Assembly (NCBI RefSeq): GCF_020524625.1 | Contig: NZ_JAIVLL010000002.1 | Span: 558,001 to 622,000 of the forward strand | Length of the DNA: 64,000 bases | Origin: Brevundimonas poindexterae | GTDB taxonomy: Bacteria > Pseudomonadota > Alphaproteobacteria > Caulobacterales > Caulobacteraceae | Direction of reading: 5' to 3' | Shown here: in pieces, positions 48,136 through 56,255 of the stretch | Position numbering within the stretch: the first letter of the stretch is position 1 | How the letters are laid out: each line of letters starts with the position of its first letter | Program-made: the position numbers and the translations under genes | Notes under the pieces: model-generated | The model's input: the letters and a program-made list of their open reading frames with translations, nothing else | Told to the model about the DNA's origin: nothing | The model's database searches: none

Positions 48136-49539
48136 TCAAGCGGACGGGACCAGGGCCTCGGCCGAACCGTAGACCCAGCTATCGAAAAGCGGGGACAGGT
48201 CGGTGGGGGTCCGGGCCTGCATCGCCCTTTCGAAATCCTCGCTGGTTACGGACCGGCCGAGGTTGTCCCGGGTGTAGGTACGAATGCCCAGCCAGAAGGC
48301 GTCCTCGCCCATCGTCTGCCTCAGCACATCCAGAAAGACGCTGGCCTTGGAATACTGGAAGCAGCGGCGCACGCCGAGGGACGGCCACGGACCTGCAAAG
48401 GTCAGCGGCACATCCTGCCACCGCTCCCGGCATCCCTCCCACCGGGTACGCGCCAGGCCGATTTCACGATCATAGGCGTCCCGACCCCAGCGGTGCTCCT
48501 TCCAGGCCGCCACCATGAAGGTCACCACGCCCTCGTTGAGCCAGAACTGGGTCAGGTCACGCGCCGTGATGCGATTGCCCCACCATTGATGCGCCAGCTC
48601 ATGGGCCACAGCCCAATCCTCGGTCGGGTCCTCGCGGACGGCCAGAACAGAGCTTCCCCCCAGAATGCTGTGGGAGACCGCTTCCTGGGCCTCATTGCGG
48701 TCCGGAATGAAGAGCTGGGCATAGTGCGGCGCCGGGAAGGCCACCCCGGCCCGACCTTCGAAAAAGCGCAGCATGTCACAGGTTTCGGCGAAGACGGGCT
48801 CGGTCGTTGCCACGCCTTCGGGGGCCCACACGTCCAGCTTGACCGGACAGTCGCCCGGGAGGGGCATCCCGTGCAGGCGTCCTGCCGCGAAGGCATGAAC
48901 ATAGGCCGGGAAAGGCTCGGCGGTACGCCACAGGTGGCGTTCCCGGTCCGGACCCTGACTTGTGCGATCGACCTGACTGCCGGGGCCGAGGGTGGTCATC
49001 CCGCTCGGGACGACAAGCGCGAGGTCCATGGTGAAACGGTCGGCAAAGTCAGACTGTCGGCACACCATCCAGTCACAGGCGAAATAGCCGGTGTAGACCC
49101 GATCGGCGGACCGCTGAACGCCGCGCGGCTGGTCCACGGAATAGGCGACCGTCAGCGCATGCTCTGTTCCGACCTGCAGGGCGTTGGGAAGCTGGAAGCC
49201 GGTGCCGGCGTCGTCCGTATGCAGGGCGGGAACGGGCTGACCATCCAGCTCCGCCGAAGCCACCTCCAGTGCGCCTGTGTCGAACTGCAGCCGGTCCCCG
49301 GCACCGGTCACGACAAAAGTCAGTGTCTGGAGCCCGGTCAGGGTTCCATCGGCGCCAAAGGGGTCGAGCTCGACAGACTGATGCACAATGTCGATCTGTG
49401 CAGGGCCAGACGCCGGCGCGGGCCGAGGGGGAGCCTGAACCGACGGTATCGCCGAACAGGCGGCAGGCAATCCGCTCAGCAGAGCCAGCGAGAGGGCCAG
49501 GCCCGAGGCCCTGCCCGAGGGGGTGCCGGCCCGTGTCAT
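48136..49539 (-). CDS. M1 family metallopeptidase, exported, lacking a GAMEN motif
   Basis: A 467-residue protein with an N-terminal signal (LALSLALLSGLPAACSA, possible lipobox AAC) and an M1 aminopeptidase plan. The zinc site is H313-E314-L-A-H317 with E336 eighteen residues on, exactly HEXXH-X18-E. The exopeptidase motif that should read GxMEN about 25 residues earlier is ILGGSSVLAV, so the N-terminus-binding Glu is missing. The C-terminal helical domain is short. It may be an endopeptidase or have altered specificity. The ATG at 49539 lies 2 bases after the gshB stop. Confidence 0.85.
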   Translation of the reverse strand: MTRAGTPSGRASGLALSLALLSGLPAACSAIPSVQAPPRPAPASGPAQIDIVHQSVELDPFGADGTLTGLQTLTFVVTGAGDRLQFDTGALEVASAELDGQPVPALHTDDAGTGFQLPNALQVGTEHALTVAYSVDQPRGVQRSADRVYTGYFACDWMVCRQSDFADRFTMDLALVVPSGMTTLGPGSQVDRTSQGPDRERHLWRTAEPFPAYVHAFAAGRLHGMPLPGDCPVKLDVWAPEGVATTEPVFAETCDMLRFFEGRAGVAFPAPHYAQLFIPDRNEAQEAVSHSILGGSSVLAVREDPTEDWAVAHELAHQWWGNRITARDLTQFWLNEGVVTFMVAAWKEHRWGRDAYDREIGLARTRWEGCRERWQDVPLTFAGPWPSLGVRRCFQYSKASVFLDVLRQTMGEDAFWLGIRTYTRDNLGRSVTSEDFERAMQARTPTDLSPLFDSWVYGSAEALVPSA

Positions 49540-49541
49540 GA

Positions 49542-50486
49542 TCAGCTGGCCCGCTTCGCCTCGATCACCTCCCACATGCGGGCGGTGGCGTCGATGCCGG
49601 TGAAGCGCTTGAGCTGCTGCGCCCCGGTCGGGGAGGTGACGTTGATCTCGGTCATCCAGTCCCCGATCACATCAATGCCGACGAAGATCAGGCCACGCTC
49701 TTTCAGCGTCGGGCCGATGGCGGCGCAGATTTCCTGATCGCGCGCGGTCAGCTCGACCGGCTGGGCCGTGCCGCCGACGCGCAGGTTCGAGCGGACCTGA
49801 TCCTTTTGCGGAACACGGTTGATCGCCCCGACCGCCTCGCCGTCGACGATCAGGATGCGCTTGTCGCCCGCCGACACGGCCGGCAGGAATTTCTGGATGA
49901 CCAGAGGATCGCGCGAGCCCATGGCGTGGATCTCGACCAGGGCCGCCAGATTGGGGTCGCCGGCCTTGAGCCGCACCACGCCCGAACCGGCGGCGCCGTG
50001 CAGGGGCTTCAGCACCACATCGCCGTGGCGCGCATGGAAGTCGGTCAGCTGGACCACATCGCCGGTGATCATCGTCGGCGGCGTCAGGCCCTGGAATTGC
50101 GCGACCAGCAGCTTCTCCGGCGACGAGCGCACCTCGGCCGGATCGTTCACCACCAGGGTGTGCGGATGGATGGTCTCCAGCAGATAGGTGGCCGTCACAT
50201 AGGCCATGTCGAACGGCGGATCCTGTCGCATCAGGACGACGTCGACGTCCGCGCCCAGGTCCAGCCGCACCCAGTCGCCGAAGGTGGCGTGATCGCCCTG
50301 TTTCTCCTGGACCGTGACGGGACGCGCCCGGCAGAACAGCCGCCCGTCTTCCAGCGCCAGGGTGCGGAAATCATAGACCCACAGCCGGTGGCCGCGCGCC
50401 TGTCCGGTCAGGGCCATCAGGAAGGTGGTGTCCGAGGCGATGTCGACCGCTTCCATCGGGTCCATCTGGATGGCGACCTTGAGCAT
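49542..50486 (-). CDS. gshB: Glutathione synthetase
   Basis: A 314-residue ATP-grasp ligase joining gamma-glutamylcysteine and glycine. [22 protein letters not shown] is the standard GshB opening; [63 protein letters not shown] and [21 protein letters not shown] follow in family order. Length is normal. It is in a run with yraN, rsmI and others on the minus strand, a common alphaproteobacterial arrangement. Confidence 0.96.
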   Translation of the reverse strand: MLKVAIQMDPMEAVDIASDTTFLMALTGQARGHRLWVYDFRTLALEDGRLFCRARPVTVQEKQGDHATFGDWVRLDLGADVDVVLMRQDPPFDMAYVTATYLLETIHPHTLVVNDPAEVRSSPEKLLVAQFQGLTPPTMITGDVVQLTDFHARHGDVVLKPLHGAAGSGVVRLKAGDPNLAALVEIHAMGSRDPLVIQKFLPAVSAGDKRILIVDGEAVGAINRVPQKDQVRSNLRVGGTAQPVELTARDQEICAAIGPTLKERGLIFVGIDVIGDWMTEINVTSPTGAQQLKRFTGIDATARMWEVIEAKRAS

Positions 50487-50501
50487 GGCGGACCTTTCGG
50501 A

Positions 50502-50921
50502 TCAGAGACGATAGCGGCCGTCGAGGTCGGTCTCGGCGGCCAGACCCCGGATATGGCGCGGCAGACGCCCGGGCGCCAGTGCGATCAGGTCCAGCCGCAG
50601 GGTCAGGGCGCGCAGACCCGGCCGGGACTTGCGCACGGCGGCGGCGGCGCGCACCAGCCGGCCGTGCTGGACGGGGCCCAGAGCGTCGAGCGCGGCCTCG
50701 CGCGTGGCGCGGCGCTTGACCTCGACCGCCGCCAGCACCCGGCCCTTGCGAGCGAGGATGTCCAGTTCGCCGTGGCGGGTCTTCAGCCGGAAGCCGAGAA
50801 TCTGATAGCCCTTGAGCATCAGCCAGACCGCCGCCGTCCATTCGGCGGCGTGACCTTCGGAGTGGGCCAGCCGGCCCTTGCGGGTTCGTCCCTCGCGCCG
50901 GTCGGGGACGGTCGGGGTCAC
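50502..50921 (-). CDS. yraN: YraN family (UPF0102) endonuclease-like protein
   Basis: A 139-residue protein. HAAEWTAAVWLMLKGYQILGFRLKTRHGELDILARKGRVLAAVEVKRR matches UPF0102, with the GExDxx and EVK catalytic-type residues of the Holliday-junction-resolvase-like fold. The frame is open further upstream inside rsmI; the GTG at 50921 is preferred because it overlaps the rsmI stop as GTGA and gives the usual family length. Function is unproven in most species. Confidence 0.88.
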   Translation of the reverse strand: MTPTVPDRREGRTRKGRLAHSEGHAAEWTAAVWLMLKGYQILGFRLKTRHGELDILARKGRVLAAVEVKRRATREAALDALGPVQHGRLVRAAAAVRKSRPGLRALTLRLDLIALAPGRLPRHIRGLAAETDLDGRYRL

Positions 50922-51799
50922 CGGCCCGACAGCTCCAGCGCGCGGCGATAGACCTGTTTCCGGGGCAGGCCGAGGCTTTCGGCCACGCGGGCGGCGGCCT
51001 CGGACACGGAGCGGTCGGCCAGTTCGGCGGTCAGGGCCTGATCCAGGGTTGCGGCATCGGCCGGCGCCTCGGCGGCGGGCCCGATGACGATCACCATTTC
51101 GCCCTTCGGCGACTGGCAACGCGGGTCACCGGCCAGCTGGTCGAGCGGGCCCCGCACCCAGGTCTCGTGCAGCTTGGTCAGCTCGCGGGCGACGACGGCT
51201 TCTCGCGGACCCAGCACCTCGGCCATGTCGGCGAGCGAGGCCGCCAGGCGCGGGCCGCTTTCGAAGACCACGACCGTCTGGCCGGGGGCCTTCAGCGACT
51301 CCAGCGCCGTGCGCCGGGCACCCGACTTGGCCGGCAGGAATCCCGCGAACAGCACCCGGTCGCTGGGCAGGCCCGCCCCGGTCAGGGCCGCCAGCAGGCT
51401 GGAGGCCCCGGGAATGGGGAAGACCGGCAGGTCCGCCGCCACCGCGGCCCGCACCACCGGATAGCCCGGATCGCTGACCAGCGGCGTGCCGGCGTCGGAC
51501 ACCAGCGCCACCACCTGGCCGGCCTCAAGCCGCTCCAGCACCTCGGGGATGGCCCGTTCGGCGGCATGGTCGTCGCAGCGCTCCAGCCGCGCGCGAAGGC
51601 CGTAGGCGGTCAGCAGGCGTGCGCTGACCCGTGTGTCCTCGGCCAGCACCAGATCCGCGGCGGCCAGCACGTCCAGCGCCCGGAGCGTGATGTCGCGCAG
51701 ATTGCCGATCGGGGTCGACACGACATAGAGGCCGGGGTCGACGCGGCGGGGCGGCGGGGCAGTGCCCGTCCAGAGCGGGGGAGCGTCGGGGTGAGTCAT
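50918..51799 (-). CDS. rsmI: 16S rRNA 2'-O-methyltransferase RsmI
   Basis: A 293-residue tetrapyrrole-methylase-fold enzyme methylating the ribose of C1402 in 16S rRNA. LYVVSTPIGNLRDITLRALDVL and LVLAEDTRVSARLL are the defining motifs; LVSDAGTPLVSDPGY and VFPIPGASSLLAALTGAGLPSDRVLFAGFLP follow. The ATG at 51799 (MTHPDAPP) is used because the longer frame has no similarity. Stop overlaps yraN start as GTGA. Confidence 0.95.
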   Translation of the reverse strand: MTHPDAPPLWTGTAPPPRRVDPGLYVVSTPIGNLRDITLRALDVLAAADLVLAEDTRVSARLLTAYGLRARLERCDDHAAERAIPEVLERLEAGQVVALVSDAGTPLVSDPGYPVVRAAVAADLPVFPIPGASSLLAALTGAGLPSDRVLFAGFLPAKSGARRTALESLKAPGQTVVVFESGPRLAASLADMAEVLGPREAVVARELTKLHETWVRGPLDQLAGDPRCQSPKGEMVIVIGPAAEAPADAATLDQALTAELADRSVSEAAARVAESLGLPRKQVYRRALELSGR

Positions 51800-51841
51800 C
51801 GGCGGGACCGTGCCAGCCGCGAGGCGCCACCTCAAGCACGA

Positions 51842-52993
51842 TCAGGTGAGCAGCGCCTTCAGCACGCCATCCAGCACGGGCCGGCCCTTTGGCGTGGCGA
51901 CAATCCGGTCGCCCGTGGGGACGAGGAAGCCGTCGGCCAGCAGGTCACCGAGCGGAGCGGTGTCCACCGACAGCCCCAGCCGTTCCAGCCGGGGGAGAGC
52001 CACCCCTTCGACGGTGCGCAGGCCCAGCAGCACCGCTTCCTCATCGGCCTCGGGGGCGGACAGGGATGTGACCTCCGACCAGGGCGACCCGCTCGCGACA
52101 CCGGCGACATAGTCGGCGACACGGCGGTGGGCGACGGTCGCGGTGCGCTGGCCGTCGAGGGTCAGGCGCCCATGGGCCCCGGGGCCCAGACCCAGATAGT
52201 CGCCTGCCCGCCAGACATGCAGATTGTGCTGCGAGCGGGCCGCCGGATCGCGGGCGTGGTTGGACACTTCATAGGCCTCGAACCCGGCCTGACCGAGGAT
52301 CGACTGGGTCGCGTCATACAGGTCGGCGGCAAGCGCCTCGTCCGGCGGGCTCCAGACGCCGCGGCGGACCGCGCGCCCGAAGGCGGTCTCGGGTTCGATG
52401 GTCAGCTGATAGGGCGAGACATGCTCAAAGCCGCTGTCGAGGGCCCAGAGCAGTTCGGCGCGCCAGTCGTCCACCGTCTGGCCCGGCCGCGCATAGATAA
52501 GGTCGATCGACAGCCGGTCGAAATGGCGCCCGGCGAGGGCGACGGCCCGCCGGGCCTCCTCGCCCGAGTGATTCCGGCCGAGGAAGGCCAGCGCGGCATC
52601 ATCCAGCGACTGCACCCCGAGCGACAGCCGCGTCACGCCGGCGGCGGCAAAGGCGGCGAAGCGGTCGGCCTCGGCATCCGTCGGATTGGCCTCCAGCGTC
52701 ACCTCGACGGGATCGGTCGCGGGAAACAGGTCGCGCGCCCGCGCAATGACCTCTGCCACCCGGCCCGGCGGCATCAGGGACGGGGTGCCGCCCCCGAAGA
52801 AGATGGACACCAGCGGGCGCGGCCTCAGCCGGGCGGCCTGGGCGTCCAGATCGGCCAGCAGGGCATCAGCAAGCGCATCGGCCTCGGCCTCGCGGCCACG
52901 GGCCCGCACCACGTTGAAGTCGCAATAGGGACAGATGCGCGCACAGTACGGCCAGTGGACGTAGAGGGCGACACCCGGCAGGGCGTCAGTCAA
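51842..52993 (-). CDS. hemW: HemW-like radical SAM protein (heme chaperone)
   Basis: A 383-residue radical SAM protein. LYVHWPYCARICPYCDFNV carries the Cx3Cx2C cluster motif; IFFGGGTPSLMPPGRV, TLEANPTDAEADRF and LSLGVQSLDDAALAFLGRNHS are HemN/HemW landmarks. HemW proteins are now viewed as heme chaperones rather than coproporphyrinogen oxidases. The start is a TTG at 52993 that overlaps the rdgB stop by 8 bases; no ATG or GTG precedes the conserved core in frame. Usual rdgB-hemW neighbourhood. Confidence 0.93.
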   Translation of the reverse strand: MTDALPGVALYVHWPYCARICPYCDFNVVRARGREAEADALADALLADLDAQAARLRPRPLVSIFFGGGTPSLMPPGRVAEVIARARDLFPATDPVEVTLEANPTDAEADRFAAFAAAGVTRLSLGVQSLDDAALAFLGRNHSGEEARRAVALAGRHFDRLSIDLIYARPGQTVDDWRAELLWALDSGFEHVSPYQLTIEPETAFGRAVRRGVWSPPDEALAADLYDATQSILGQAGFEAYEVSNHARDPAARSQHNLHVWRAGDYLGLGPGAHGRLTLDGQRTATVAHRRVADYVAGVASGSPWSEVTSLSAPEADEEAVLLGLRTVEGVALPRLERLGLSVDTAPLGDLLADGFLVPTGDRIVATPKGRPVLDGVLKALLT

Positions 52994-53588
52994 TCAGGGC
53001 GTCTTTCAGCAGGGCGAAGGCGCGGGCGCGGTGGCTGATGCTGTCCTTGTAGGCCGGCTCCATCTCGCCAAAGGTCTGGTCGTGGCCCTCGGGGATGAAG
53101 ACGGGATCATAGCCGAACCCCCGCTCGCCCCGCGGCGGATAGGTCAGGGTGCCGTCCACCCGTCCCTCGACCACCACGGCCGGCCCCTGCGGCCAGGCCA
53201 CCGCCAGCGCCGAGGTGAACCAGGCGAACCGGTCGTCCGAACCGATTTCCTCCAGCCGCTGCTCGACCTTGGCCATGGCGTGAGAGAAATCCTTGTCCGG
53301 TCCGGCCCATCGGGCGGAAAAAATGCCCGGCGCCCCGTCGAGGGCGCGCACGGACAGGCCCGAGTCATCGGCCAGCGCCACCAGCCCCGAGGCCTCGGCC
53401 GCATGGCGCGCCTTCAAGAGGGCATTCCCGGAAAATGTGCTCTCGGTCTCGTCCGGTTCGGGCAGATTTTGATCACTCATTGTGACGACGTCGTAATTTC
53501 CATCCAGCAGGGCGGAAATCTCGACCGCCTTGCCCGGATTGTGGGTCGCGACGAGCAGCTGCATCCCCTTGATTAATTTAAGTTTCAT
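52986..53588 (-). CDS. rdgB: XTP/dITP diphosphatase (RdgB/HAM1)
   Basis: A 200-residue house-cleaning pyrophosphatase removing dITP and XTP from nucleotide pools. LLVATHNPGKAVEISALL, LADDSGLSVRALDGAPGIFSARWAG and GFGYDPVFIPEG are the family signatures. The start ATG at 53588 (MKLKLIKGMQLLVATHN) is preferred over an upstream frame extension. A palindrome lies 35 bases upstream of this start, between it and the divergent small gene. Confidence 0.95.
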   Translation of the reverse strand: MKLKLIKGMQLLVATHNPGKAVEISALLDGNYDVVTMSDQNLPEPDETESTFSGNALLKARHAAEASGLVALADDSGLSVRALDGAPGIFSARWAGPDKDFSHAMAKVEQRLEEIGSDDRFAWFTSALAVAWPQGPAVVVEGRVDGTLTYPPRGERGFGYDPVFIPEGHDQTFGEMEPAYKDSISHRARAFALLKDALID

Positions 53589-53622
53589 CGGGCGGGTCAC
53601 TCCACGGCTCAGGATTGCCAAA

Positions 53623-53639
53623 GTTTAACATCGTTAAAC
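53623..53639. promoter_or_regulatory. GTTTAAC-ATC-GTTAAAC palindrome, candidate operator
   Basis: A perfect 7+3+7 palindrome in the AT-rich 207-base gap between divergent rdgB and a 38-residue membrane peptide gene. It contains TTAA-N5-TTAA, which resembles but does not match the CtrA spacing of seven. Position and symmetry suit a dimeric regulator. Confidence 0.5.
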
Positions 53640-53795
53640 GATATGTAACGTGATTTCTCGGCGGGGCAGGGCTATCTATTATTTCAAGGACGAGGGGTTG
53701 CAACGTTCTTGCCGAAGGCTCAAAGCGCAACCACATTTCAACCGCGCGAAGATAAGCGCAAAACCCGCCCCCTCAGGGCACTATGGAGAAGAACA

Positions 53796-53912
53796 ATGAA
53801 CGCCATGCCTGTCACCATGATGATGGACCGTATCGGCACCGTCGTCCTGAACGTCGCCCTTCTGGCCGCGATCCCGACCGCCCTGGTCGCCTTTCTCGTC
53901 CAGTCCTTCTGA
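53796..53912 (+). CDS. Small single-pass membrane peptide (38 residues)
   Basis: A short frame starting at ATG 53796, with GGAGAAG at ideal spacing (53785-53791), encodes MNAMPVTMMMDRIGTVVLN followed by VALLAAIPTALVAFLVQSF. Residues about 14-36 form one hydrophobic helix. A longer frame from 53709 exists, but the strong ribosome site supports the short form. Function unknown. It precedes the DUF2975/HTH pair by 138 bases, and the stretch between shows nothing firm. Confidence 0.6.
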   Translation: MNAMPVTMMMDRIGTVVLNVALLAAIPTALVAFLVQSF

Positions 53913-54050
53913 TCCGGCCCGGCCTTGAAGTTTCCGACTTTGACGCTGCCCACAAACACCGCGATTGTAGAGTCCGCGCGGGCCTGAACGGCCGGACACC
54001 CGCGCGGCGATCGCCCTGATCGCCTGACGATCCTGCCGGCGAGCCTTCCG

Positions 54051-54626
54051 ATGCGCCTTCCTTCGCCTCGATTTCCCCGCCGTATCCTTCCTGCCTTCCG
54101 GGCGCTTGGTCCCGGATCCGTATCCAGCCTGCTGAAGACCGCCCTGGATATCGCCTACGGCCTGCTGATCCTCATGACCCTGCTGGCCTGTCTGGTCTTT
54201 GCCGTGGTCGCGGTCATTCCCATGGACCAGGTCGGCCTGACGGTCATGTCCGACACCGGCGGCACCCGCATTCCCCTGCCCCGTGCCCATGCCCTGTTCG
54301 GGATCGGCGCCTTCATCGGCTATTTCGGTGGCTTCGCCCTGATCCTGCGCCACCTGCGGCGGATCTTCCGCACCCTGACGCTGGGCGACCCCTTCCATCC
54401 CGACAATGTCAGCCGTCTCAAGCAGATCGGCCTGATCCTCGCCATCGTCACCGGCGGAGTCTGGCTGGGCCAGATGCTGGTCTCGCGCCTCGCCCGCGGC
54501 GTGATGGACCCGCCCAGCCTGTTCAACCTTGTCACGCCGGCCTTTTCCGTGCTCGTGGTCTTCGTGCTGGCCGAGGTGTTCCGCGAGGGCGCCCGCCTGC
54601 GCCGCGAATCCGAACTGACGATCTGA
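54051..54626 (+). CDS. DUF2975 family membrane protein
   Basis: A 191-residue inner-membrane protein with four hydrophobic segments at about 30-55, 82-105, 125-145 and 155-180. GFALILRHLRRIFRTLTLGDPFHPDNVSRLKQIGLILAI is the typical DUF2975 stretch (LR.I...L..G.PF...N..RL). The family is found next to a small HTH protein in many phyla, as here, 19 bases downstream. The pair is thought to be regulatory, but the signal and target are unknown. Confidence 0.87.
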   Translation: MRLPSPRFPRRILPAFRALGPGSVSSLLKTALDIAYGLLILMTLLACLVFAVVAVIPMDQVGLTVMSDTGGTRIPLPRAHALFGIGAFIGYFGGFALILRHLRRIFRTLTLGDPFHPDNVSRLKQIGLILAIVTGGVWLGQMLVSRLARGVMDPPSLFNLVTPAFSVLVVFVLAEVFREGARLRRESELTI

Positions 54627-54645
54627 GCGTACCCCCGAGAGACCC

Positions 54646-54891
54646 ATGGCCATCCGCGTCCAACTTGATCGGCTGCTGCTGGAGCGGCGCATGTCCCTGA
54701 CCGAGCTCAGCGACCGGGTGGGCGTGACCGTGGCCAATCTATCCATCCTGAAGACCGGCAAGGCCCGGGCGGTCCGCTTTTCGACGCTGGACGCCCTGTG
54801 CCGCGAGCTGGGGTGCCAGCCGGGCGACCTGCTGACCCAAGACCCGGGTCCGGCCGGCGGCGATGAACCGGTCGATGACCCGCAAATCTGA
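54646..54891 (+). CDS. Small Cro/CI-type HTH regulator (YozG-like)
   Basis: An 81-residue protein that is almost entirely an XRE-type helix-turn-helix: LDRLLLERRMSLTELSDRVGVTVANLSILKTGKARAVRFSTLDALCRELGCQPGDLL. The SILKTGK recognition helix and the final GCQPGDLL are typical of the YozG group that accompanies DUF2975 proteins. A Pro/Asp-rich tail follows. It overlaps the Smr gene by about 17-29 bases, so the three genes form one unit. Confidence 0.9.
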   Translation: MAIRVQLDRLLLERRMSLTELSDRVGVTVANLSILKTGKARAVRFSTLDALCRELGCQPGDLLTQDPGPAGGDEPVDDPQI

Positions 54892-55408
54892 TCCGCCGGT
54901 CGAGGACGGCGCGCCGCTCTGGCGGCGGGTGACCTCGACCGTGACCCCCCTCGCCCCGCGCCGGATGCCCCTCGAGGCCATGCCGCCCATCGACACGGCC
55001 CCGACCCGGCGGCCCCGCGCCGCGTCGGGCCAGCCCCCGGCGCCCCCGCCCGCCCCGGTCGTCCGCCCGCAGAGCCCGCCCTCGGATCTCGACGTCCGCC
55101 GTCACCGGCGGCTGGCGCGCGAGCGCGATCCGATCGAGGCCCGACTGGACCTGCACGGCCATGGGCGCTTCCAGGCCGAGGATGTGCTGACGGAATTCCT
55201 GACACGCTGTCAGACCCGGGGCCTCCGCGCCGTTCTGGTGATCACCGGCCACGGCCGGCGCGCGGGCGGCGGCGAGGGCGTGATCCGCGCCTCCCTGCCC
55301 GAATGGCTGAGGGGGCACGCCCTGCGCGGCGTGGTCGCCGCCTATGCCCCGGCCCACCGGCGCCACGGGGGCGAGGGCGCCTGGTACATCACCCTGCGCC
55401 GCAGCTGA
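54863..55408 (+). CDS. Smr domain protein (MutS2-type small nuclease domain)
   Basis: A 181-residue protein. A disordered Pro/Arg-rich N-terminus (about 1-85) precedes an Smr domain: LDLHGHGRFQAEDVLTEFLTRCQTRGLRAVLVITGHG, with LDLHG and the TGHG loop, and ending AHRRHGGEGAWYITLRR. Smr domains nick DNA or RNA. ATG 54875 is an alternative start; either overlaps the HTH gene. Confidence 0.9.
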   Translation: MNRSMTRKSDPPVEDGAPLWRRVTSTVTPLAPRRMPLEAMPPIDTAPTRRPRAASGQPPAPPPAPVVRPQSPPSDLDVRRHRRLARERDPIEARLDLHGHGRFQAEDVLTEFLTRCQTRGLRAVLVITGHGRRAGGGEGVIRASLPEWLRGHALRGVVAAYAPAHRRHGGEGAWYITLRRS

Positions 55409-55416
55409 GCACGCAC

Positions 55417-55448
55417 GAAAATGGCCCGGATGGCGAACCACCCGGGCC
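55417..55448 (-). terminator. Terminator of the hsp20 gene
   Basis: On the minus strand GGCCCGGGTGG, loop TTCG, CCATCCGGGCC (55448-55423) forms an 11-pair stem with one G-U wobble, followed by ATTTTCG. It begins about 38 bases after the hsp20 stop. On the plus strand the same hairpin lies 14 bases after the Smr gene stop but lacks a T run. Confidence 0.65.
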
Positions 55449-55485
55449 GGAAGTCGATTGGGGATTTACAGGAAGACCGGCCGGC

Positions 55486-55968
55486 TTACGCGGCCTTCTT
55501 CTCGATCTTCGGCTGGGGCCGCGACTGGGCCTTGCCTTCGATCGCCGAAGGACCGGTCACGATCTCGATCTGGCGGGGCTTGAGCGCCTCGGGCAGCTCG
55601 CGCTTCAGATCGACGGTCAGCAGGCCATTCACCAGCCGGGCTTCGGTCACCACCACATAGTCGGCCAGCTGGAAGCGGCGCTCGAAGTCGCGCTCGGCCA
55701 GGCCGCGATGCAGATAGGTCCGGTCCTCGCCGGTGTTCGCCTTCTTGCCGGTGACGGTCAGGAGGTTCTCCTTGACCTCCATGGTCAGTTCTTCGGGCGT
55801 GAAGCCGGCGACGGCCAGCTCGATCCGGTAGGCGTTCTCGCCGGTCGTCTCGATGTTGTAGGGGGGCCAGCCCGCTTCGCTGGTGCGCGCGGCGCTCTCC
55901 AGCATGCCGGCCAGACGGTCAAAGCCGACGGCGGAACGGTAAAGGGGGGTCAGGTCAAAGGTACGCAT
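55486..55968 (-). CDS. Small heat shock protein (Hsp20/IbpA family)
   Basis: A 160-residue alpha-crystallin-domain chaperone binding unfolding proteins without ATP. FDRLAGMLESAARTSEAGWPPYNIETTGENAYRIELAVAGF is the IbpA-like N-terminus, ELTMEVKENLLTVTGKK and YLHRGLAERDFERRFQLADYVVV complete the domain, and a C-terminal tail holds Pro/Arg-rich IEIVTG. The ribosome site AGGAGG is five bases from the ATG and is predicted to be masked in a ROSE-like hairpin. Confidence 0.95.
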   Translation of the reverse strand: MRTFDLTPLYRSAVGFDRLAGMLESAARTSEAGWPPYNIETTGENAYRIELAVAGFTPEELTMEVKENLLTVTGKKANTGEDRTYLHRGLAERDFERRFQLADYVVVTEARLVNGLLTVDLKRELPEALKPRQIEIVTGPSAIEGKAQSRPQPKIEKKAA

Positions 55969-55992
55969 GTCATCCTCCTGGGATCAGCAAGG
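55969..55992 (-). promoter_or_regulatory. ROSE-like RNA thermometer hairpin at the hsp20 ribosome site
   Basis: On the hsp20 mRNA, CCUUGCU (55992-55986) faces AGGAGG (55979-55974) across a six-base loop. Pairs are C-G, C-G, U-A, U-G, then a bulged G, C-G and U-A, the hallmark of ROSE elements in which UUGCU sequesters the Shine-Dalgarno sequence around a bulged G. The AUG follows five bases later. Further GC-rich inverted segments occur upstream to about 56020. Heating would open the weak helix and allow translation. Confidence 0.7.
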
Positions 55993-56255
55993 TTGATCCG
56001 CCCGGCGATTTGCCCGGACGGCGGGGTGATGGGCGATACGACCCGCTCTGCGGCGCCGCTCGTCCCGGGAGCCCGACATCGGCGCTCCTGAACAGGGATT
56101 TGGGATGGCGTTTGCCCCCGTCAAGAGGCGGACGATTGCCGATGATGCGAAAATCGGTCGCGGCCCGGCAGGACGGGCCGGGCCTTTGATCGCTTGCCCT
56201 TGCGCCCCGGTGCCTTAAGGCTCTTGGCCTGACCCCCTGACCGAGGATTCCGACG
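55993..56255. promoter_or_regulatory. Divergent region hsp20 / methyltransferase-like gene
   Basis: This gap holds the hsp20 leader. On the minus strand CTTGAC (56125-56120) is followed after 11 bases by CCATCC (56108-56103), loosely like a heat-shock sigma-32 promoter. On the plus strand GGCCCGGC (56162-56169) and GCCGGGCC (56177-56184) make an 8-bp hairpin followed by TTT, 71 bases before the methyltransferase-like gene, perhaps a leader attenuator. Both are tentative. Confidence 0.35.

Noticed and set aside
53623..53639. CtrA site reading of GTTTAACATCGTTAAAC
   Set aside because: The two TTAA half-sites are five bases apart, whereas the CtrA consensus needs seven. Kept only as a palindrome of unknown owner.
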